NCBI GenBank assembly: GCA_003991915.1
Contig: RQTK01000082.1
Span: forward strand, 225,360 to 289,359
Source of the DNA: Elysia chlorotica
Lineage: Eukaryota; Mollusca; Gastropoda; Plakobranchidae
DNA length: 64,000 nucleotides
Direction: 5' to 3'
Part shown: positions 57,751 through 64,000 of the stretch, piece after piece
Numbering within the stretch: position 1 is the first letter of the stretch
How the letters are laid out: each line of letters starts with the position of its first letter
Notes under the pieces: generated by a model
Database searches by the model: none
Told to the model about the DNA's origin: nothing
What the model saw: the letters and a program-made list of their open reading frames with translations, nothing else
Translations under genes and position numbers: made by a program

Positions 57751-58945
57751 AAAGAGATAAAAAGAGAAGTGAGAATTGTCTGGAGTATGAAGGCTCTGGA
57801 TTGCTGGTCAAATATTGTCATGATTGTCTCTACAACGATAAAACTCCAAAGTCCCAAAGCTGCTGTTGGGGCCGATCCAAGAGGACTTTGTACATTGTAC
57901 ATTGTACTCGCACTCCGTATCTGTATGGGCAACCAGGCCAAGCCAGTGTGTGCCGTGTCCCCCTGGAAACCTGGCCTGCCAACTGGGAGGGGCAGACTAC
58001 TGAGACCAGGCAGGAAGGTTTATGGCCGTCCTCCTTTGAAAAGACAGAGGGAAAGAGAGAGAGAACATTCGGGGGTCAGGGGTGCCAACTGCTTCTGAGG
58101 CAAATATGATAATATATGACTGCTCACTCAATAGGCAAGGCGTGAGCGGTTTCAGAGTTTCGGAAGTTCAGAGTTTCCAGTTTCGGGCAGGGGCGAGGGA
58201 TTTAGGATGTGTATGTTGAGTTTGGGGGAGGGGGGAGGGGGGGGGGCAGCGAATCTGGGCGGATGCGGAGGGGCTGGAATTGAGTACGGCGGATTCTCCT
58301 GAAAGAAGAAGGGTGGAGTTAGGCTTAGCTTGATCTCGGAATAGGGCGAGAGACCCCGAGAGTCCCAATCCAGGCCCACAGACGTGCCTGCGCCGCGGAG
58401 ATGAAAGGATGGAGAAGTCATAAACAAGGATCACAGACACTGGGAAGTGCAAAAACAAAAACACAATCCGCCCAAATTGTTGGTGTGAGCTGTGAAAAGC
58501 TCAATAGGAAGGGGGAAGAGAGCTAGAATGACAAAAGCTGTATGTGTGTGTGTGGGTGAGTGTGGGTGAGTGTGGGTGTGGGTGTGGGTGAGGTGGGAGT
58601 TTAACTCTTTTAAACGGACTTTGATTTTTTTTTTTAAAGATTAGATTAGGGATTAAAAATGTGGAGGTTACACGGTTGGGAGGAATAGATTGGGGAGCAT
58701 AAAGGAGTGAGTAAGAGACAGGCAGAAAAGAATGGAGTGAAGAGAAAAGAATGACCTTGAGATAGAAAGACATAGTGTAGGAACAAATAAAAAAAAGGCA
58801 ATGACAAAGAGGTTCACATGCTAATTAATGAAAGAAAATAGAAAAAAGGAAATGTTGGAGATGGAAAAGTAAAAGAATATAGAGAAAGAAAGAAGGGCTG
58901 TAGAAGATAGAGAAAAAAAGTATATATGGTCAAATAGATAAATTG
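57751..58945. other. Non-coding sequence, partly GC-rich
   Basis: 57840-58020 is GC-rich with GCCTGCCAACTGGGAGGGGC; 58215-58250 is a G-run; 58540-58595 is a GTGTGGGTGA minisatellite. No recognisable protein is encoded. Confidence 0.35.
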
Positions 58946-58950
58946 GTAGG

Positions 58951-59026
<76 letters not shown>
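58946..59026. repeat. (GATA)n microsatellite
   Basis: About 19 GATA units, unrelated in flank to the two arrays at 4.5 and 5.8 kb. Confidence 0.97.
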
Positions 59027-59027
<1 letters not shown>

Positions 59028-60229
59028 CAAGGGAGAAGGACCAAAAGTAGATGTGCTTACTTGTATTTCTTTCGGAATTGTGGTACTGGTCATTTTTTTT
59101 TTTTTTTAATAATATATCCCTAACATTTATAATACATTACAGTAATATTATATAGATCTCTGTTCATATAATACTAGGCTGATTGAGCTATAAAATCCAT
59201 TCATAAGAGTAGAGTGAACTTATGCGTTGTTTTTTTTTCTTTATGTCCTATTCTGATCACCGTGTGTTAGTTGATTGATGAACTCGTTGATTGACCGAGA
59301 CACTGACAGATCGGTGGGCTGATTGTTTGAATGATTGACTGGTCGAAGTATGATTGGTTGGCTTTTTGTAGATCTATATATTTGTTAATTATTACTTTTT
59401 GTAATTGTTTAATTGGTTAATTAATTGATTTTGCATTCACACACTTTTCTTGAAATATGTACTGGATTACACTGTAATGATTTCTGCATTCCAAGAGGGA
59501 TTATAGTCGAATATGAAGAATAATAATAGTCGCAGAGACAAGATGAGATTAAAAAAGAATATGATGTATACGCATTCGTTCGATTTCTTTTGAAGCAAAC
59601 TGACGAGTGTCTCTTTCGTTTTATAATCGTTCAGATATACGGAAAAGTAATTATGGTGTTGCAAAGTTTGTGGGCGCTACCATACAAAGTATTGTAGATT
59701 TTATTAGAAGCTGATGGAATTTCAAATCAGCTATAAAAATGTTTAAAAGCATATCGTTTTGCCTTGTGGAAAATCATTACAGTAAAACTCAATGAAATGT
59801 TAAGGCCCATGACTGACTGAGCATACTATGAAAACCATATCTAAATCTAAATCAAACAATGAATTCAAATAGTGATCATCGAAACATAAAATTTGCAGAA
59901 ATGCTGGATAGATGAATAAAATGATAAAAAATTGTTCAAAAGTTGGTGGATATTTTGCTTTGCTGGGCAATGAATAGAATGGAAGATTATGATTGCCTAT
60001 AGATTTTAGTTTTACACAAGTACATGTATTTGAGTTTCCTGTACTCAATTTAAAATTATGGTAAATTCAAGACAGTCTTTAAAAATGCATTTATCTCTTT
60101 CAATTCTAAATACATTCGCAGTTTTTCTTCGTTTCTTGATATTACAAGGAAGACCCAAAATTGGAAAAAGACGTTTTTATATAATTCTCCTTCCTGTTCC
60201 GAAGAACTTATTACTATTCCTCTCTCTCC
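59027..60229. other. AT-rich non-coding sequence
   Basis: No gene or repeat family member was recognised; scattered TTGATTG motifs near 59270-59345. Confidence 0.4.
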
Positions 60230-60566
<337 letters not shown>

Positions 60567-60599
60567 TTACCCGATCTCTCAAATCTCACTTAAAAAGAG

Positions 60600-60790
60600 A
60601 TAAAGAAGGTCCGATGCTGGGCGTCTCTCGACCTCCGGGAAAGCCCGATGTCCCAGGTCTCATGATTGTTTATGGGGCTTTAACCTCTAGGGGGCGCGCA
60701 CTGCCCGACACGGGCCTGGCCTCCTGGCTCCTATTAGGCTCCGCTGATTGGGTCTGCAGGAGGAGCAGAGGATCATGGGAGAAAAATAGT
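60600..60790. promoter_or_regulatory. GC-rich island with a CTCF-like motif
   Basis: CpG-rich and unique in sequence within the window. It contains CCTCTAGGGGGCGCGC at 60684-60699, 12 of 16 matching the vertebrate/fly CTCF consensus CCACCAGGGGGCGCTA. It also has TTTATGG at 60669-60675 (posterior-Hox/Cdx-type site by motif) and CTGATTGGG. Long CT and GA arrays flank it symmetrically. An insulator or enhancer role is inferred only from motifs and location. Confidence 0.35.
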
Positions 60791-60807
60791 GGGAGTTCAA
60801 AAAGGGG

Positions 60808-60919
60808 GAGAGAGAGAGAGAGAGAGAGAGAGGGAGAAGAATGAGATAGAAAGATGGAGATAGAGAGAGAGAAAGAGAGAGAGAGAGAGGGAGATGAATA
60901 TAGAGAGAGAAGGGAGAAA

Positions 60920-60969
<50 letters not shown>

Positions 60970-61026
60970 TATATAAAATAAGAATGAGAAAGAGAGGAAG
61001 AGAGACCGGGAGTGAGAGAGGGGGTA

Positions 61027-61098
<72 letters not shown>

Positions 61099-61110
61099 AG
61101 AGGTGAGAAA
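60808..61110 (+). repeat. (GA)n array, right arm of an inverted pair
   Basis: GA array in three pure stretches (60808-60832, 60921-60962, 61033-61093) separated by GAAAAGG- and ATATATAA-type spacers. The spacer GGAGATATAT is repeated near 60964 and 61117, so the array itself has duplicated blocks. Confidence 0.97.
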
Positions 61111-62035
61111 GGAAGATGGAGATATATGAAATGAGAATGAGAAAGCGACGAAGAGAGAACGGTAGTGCGAGAGGGGGTAGGGGGAGAACAAGACAGAGAA
61201 TAAAAGAATGATAGAAATTAAGGAAGAAACAGAGGTAATGAATAGGAAAGGAAGGGAGATTGAAAAAGATGTAGTAGACAAAAAGAGAGCAAATACATTT
61301 TGCCATTGTAAGGCTTAGAAGACAGAGCCTTGGACCAACCATTTTAATGATCAGTGGTTGAATCTTGAGTCAGCCTTCGTGAACTTAGACTGTTTTAAAT
61401 TGTATAATCATATCCAGTAATGGAAGGGTGAAATGTAGACTAATTACCAAAAACGAAAAATTCGGAAAACATAATCAGCGAATTTGGTTTTGAGAGACAG
61501 GCACACAGACAGAGACAAAGACGGACAGGGAAAGAGAGAAATAGAGGCAGAGAGGGGAGTAGAAGAAGAAGAAGAAGGGGGAAATGAAAAGACATTTCTT
61601 TAAACAACCTTTACATGTATATGCTAAATTATGACGTCGAATATCATTCTGTTAAGGATGTCCAACAAAAAAATGTCTCACGTTTCAGAATGTGCAGGAG
61701 GAGATACAGACTATTTCCCAACAACTAGGCCATGAATGAGCGGTACTAAATTAGTGAAAAATTAATGCGCAAGTTTGCCTGTATAAAACCTAGTGGAGAA
61801 ATTGACAATTGTTTTTATCTGTGACTTCCCTTCACAGTTTTAGTCTTGTCAGAATGAAATCTAATAGTTTATGAAGTGTATAGACTTCATTATTATATGG
61901 GCTTCAGTACTGCTGCTGTTTCCCCAGTTTGGTCAAACATTGGACTGCGAACTTCTAGAGCGTGTTTGTATTCTTATTTTATTTTCGTTCTGATTTCTGT
62001 AGGTACTCCTTCATTTTCGTTTGGGAGGGGGGGGC
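61111..62035. other. Non-coding sequence
   Basis: Purine-rich to about 61270 and again at 61495-61580, otherwise AT-rich; no gene was recognised. Confidence 0.4.
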
Positions 62036-62127
62036 NNNNNNNNNNNNNNNNNNNNNNNNNNNNNNNNNNNNNNNNNNNNNNNNNNNNNNNNNNNNNNNNN
62101 NNNNNNNNNNNNNNNNNNNNNNNNNNN

Positions 62128-62172
<45 letters not shown>
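62036..62172. repeat. Assembly gap (62036-62127) joined to a (TTG)n array
   Basis: Unresolved bases lie between a G-run and 15 TTG units; the missing sequence is probably more of the same array. Confidence 0.95.
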
Positions 62173-62175
<3 letters not shown>

Positions 62176-62606
62176 GCTTTTTATTTTCTGTTTGGGGATT
62201 TTTCAGTTACTCTTCCTAAACCATAGAACACATTGCAACCTCCTTTTTTTATTTGACACTTAACCAAAAAAAAAGTAATTAAAAAAGTCCAATAGAGAAA
62301 AGTTAAATTACAATATCTCATCAAAATCCAAGCTAACTTTTCCCCCGTCAGGCCAGATTAACAGTCGGCCCTCACGCACCAGTAGGAACCAGGGCAGTAA
62401 TGTGAGACTGGAGCTTGGAACTGGAACCATTCTATTATGCTAATGTGACATGGCCTGGTCTAGGCTAGCAGCATGTACGTCTCTAACTGGCGCATCGCAC
62501 GTACGAACTTGGCTGCCAATAACTGCTCACAGCTACCTTAGGCTTGTTCAGTATAATCTTCGATTATTCGTCGCTTTCGTTTGGATCTGATTCATGTTGC
62601 ATGTAT

Positions 62607-62760
62607 AGGCTTTGCGATCAAAATGGCTTTAACGCGTTACATAATCATGACTGTGCTTAAGATATTTCATATATTTGTTTATTGGCTCCACAAGTATTGG
62701 ATAGGTTCTCTTGCCTACAGTCTTAGATTCTGCTGTAAGCGCCGTTATCGCAAGAGCTCC
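62607..62760 (+). mobile_element. MITE-A copy
   Basis: AGGCTTTGCGATCAAAATGG, TACATAATCATGAC, TTTGTTTATTGGCTCC, GTAAGCGCCGTTATCGCAAG, AGCTCC. The central GATTGGACGCC part is altered to GTATTGGAT. Confidence 0.75.
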
Positions 62761-62774
62761 ATAATATGAAGGGA

Positions 62775-62832
62775 GACAGCAGCCGAGATTCGAACACAAC
62801 CTCAAGAGTGTCAGACCAGAGCACTACTAGTG
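62775..62832 (-). mobile_element. tRNA-like SINE head fragment, minus strand
   Basis: AGCCGAGATTCGAACACAAC and AGTGTCAGACCAGAGCACTA on the plus strand. Confidence 0.5.
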
Positions 62833-62919
62833 CTAAAAATGTTTTGATTAGCCAAACGTCCCCCAGCTTTAGCAAGAATATCGTATATTGAGACTGGGGC
62901 ACTAAATGAGAGTCAAGTA

Positions 62920-63160
62920 GTTGTAGTTAACTTGGTTTAACGTCTAATGGCTGCACTATACTTTATGGGCTATGTTATGCACGGGCACCAAAGATGACGT
63001 CTGACAATTTTATATGCTGCAACACACGAGACAGAGTGGATACCACAACTCCTGTCTCAGATGGTCACATTAAACTGACACCGACCGATCCAGTAGAGGG
63101 CGAAACCGCCATGACTCGTCGAAAGTCGATGTTCTACCCCAGGGGTGCTGCATCCCTCAT
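62920..63160 (-). mobile_element. tRNA-SINE, full length, minus strand
   Basis: Plus-strand order: TTGGTTTAACGTCTAATGGC, GATGACGTCTGACAATTTTA, CAACACACGAGACAGAGTGG, ACTCCTGTCTCAGATGGTCA, ACTGACACCGACCGATCCAG, then the shortened head CGATGTTCTACCCCAGGGGT. A second head-like remnant follows at 63164-63225. Confidence 0.88.
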
Positions 63161-63683
63161 TGAGAGTCGAACCGCAAACTCACAACCCGAAAGTAAGGAC
63201 ATTTACCACTTGGGCTACTAGTTTTCCCTTTCCTCAAAACCGAAGAACCGACAGTTTGTATGTGTGTACAATGTATGGTTCCATTGTGCTCGAAAATAGC
63301 AACAGGCAAAGTCACCGAATGGACTAGATAGCCTGCTAGCATAACATTGTAAACTGTTACAATTGTGCTTAAAGTTACAATGATATAGCCCACTTTTGTT
63401 CCAAATGCAAGCGTTTGTTTATTTTAGTGACCCTTGTTTGTTATTTTTATAAGCCTCAATGTTAGCGTTAAATCACGAAACTTCGGTGACTTTGGTTGTT
63501 ATTTTAAAATGTCCCAAGCTCTACGCGTTAATTGTAAAAGGGACTTTTTTTTATTTTGTTCGATTGGGATAAACGTTTTAGATGTCTGAATATGTAGTAA
63601 AGGGGAAGCTTTTAAGACCATTAGTTTTAACGTTACTGTTAGTCCTGTTTTAAAACATTATCTGAAAGAATATTTTGTTTCAG
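63161..63683. other. Non-coding sequence
   Basis: No gene was recognised beyond the SINE head remnant at its left edge. Confidence 0.4.
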
Positions 63684-63726
63684 TTGTTGTTGTTGTTGTT
63701 GTTTTTGTTGCTGCTGCTGTTGTTCC

Positions 63727-63770
<44 letters not shown>
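63684..63770 (+). repeat. (TTG)n array
   Basis: TTG array with CTG and CCTG interruptions. Confidence 0.95.
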
Positions 63771-63771
<1 letters not shown>

Positions 63772-64000
63772 CGGAAAAAGGCCAAAACGCACAAAATTCT
63801 AAGTAATCAAACCTCAATGATAATGTGTTGAATTTGAATCGACACACCGAAAAGGACAAAATAAGAACAGTGAATTCTAGAGTTACAATGGCTCTATTGT
63901 ATCTTTATGTTGCATAGGATTTCTTTTTAAACGTTTAAATGTTCTTGGCGATTTAATACATGTTTGTATGCACTGTCTAAACTGCAGTTACAAAAATGCA

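Overview
This is metazoan, almost certainly lophotrochozoan (probably mollusc) genomic DNA. It is AT-rich, full of microsatellites, and holds one unmistakable protein-coding exon. That exon (11014-11291, + strand) encodes a complete Hox homeodomain of the Ubx/abd-A/Lox2/Lox4 class. The sequence best fits lophotrochozoan Lox4, but the paralogue call is from memory of the family. The other certain gene is a tRNA-Ala(AGC) at 54817-54889. I found no hexapeptide exon, no second homeobox, no rRNA and no microRNA I could name. The rest is intron, 3' UTR or intergenic DNA of an expanded, repeat-invaded Hox locus.

Layout. 1-250 is a CpG-rich edge with two inverted CCAAT boxes. 4001-6707 is a young tandem duplication of about 1.33 kb, each copy holding a MITE, a GATA microsatellite and a SINE-like unit with a 60-bp triplication. 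6708-11013 is upstream sequence, probably intron. 11014-11291 is the homeobox exon, followed by AT-rich 3' sequence with several AATAAA motifs. 13-27 kb holds GA/CT arrays, trinucleotide arrays, two satellites, SINEs and MITEs, with an assembly gap inside a (TAG)n array at 25201-25446. 29975-30917 is the 3' end of a LINE on the minus strand. 31-38.7 kb is SINE-dense. 42-54 kb is MITE-dense, with a duplicated block cut off by a 19-bp minisatellite. 54.2-54.5 kb is a (GATT)n array followed by the tRNA gene. 56-57 kb holds a second segmental duplication and a hairpin MITE. 60.2-61.1 kb is a GC-rich island, with a CTCF-like motif, between a long CT array and a long GA array. 62036-62127 is a second gap.

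The most striking pattern is a family of about 175-190 bp short-TIR elements (MITE-A, at least 20 copies, both orientations). Most copies keep CCAAT/ATTGG motifs, and many keep a CRE-like TTATGTCATC or TTACGTCATC motif. Beside it is a tRNA-derived SINE family with a conserved body ending in (AACTC)n. I found no multi-gene system; the interest lies in what repeats have done to a Hox neighbourhood. All repeat families were defined by comparing copies inside this window by eye, without a database.
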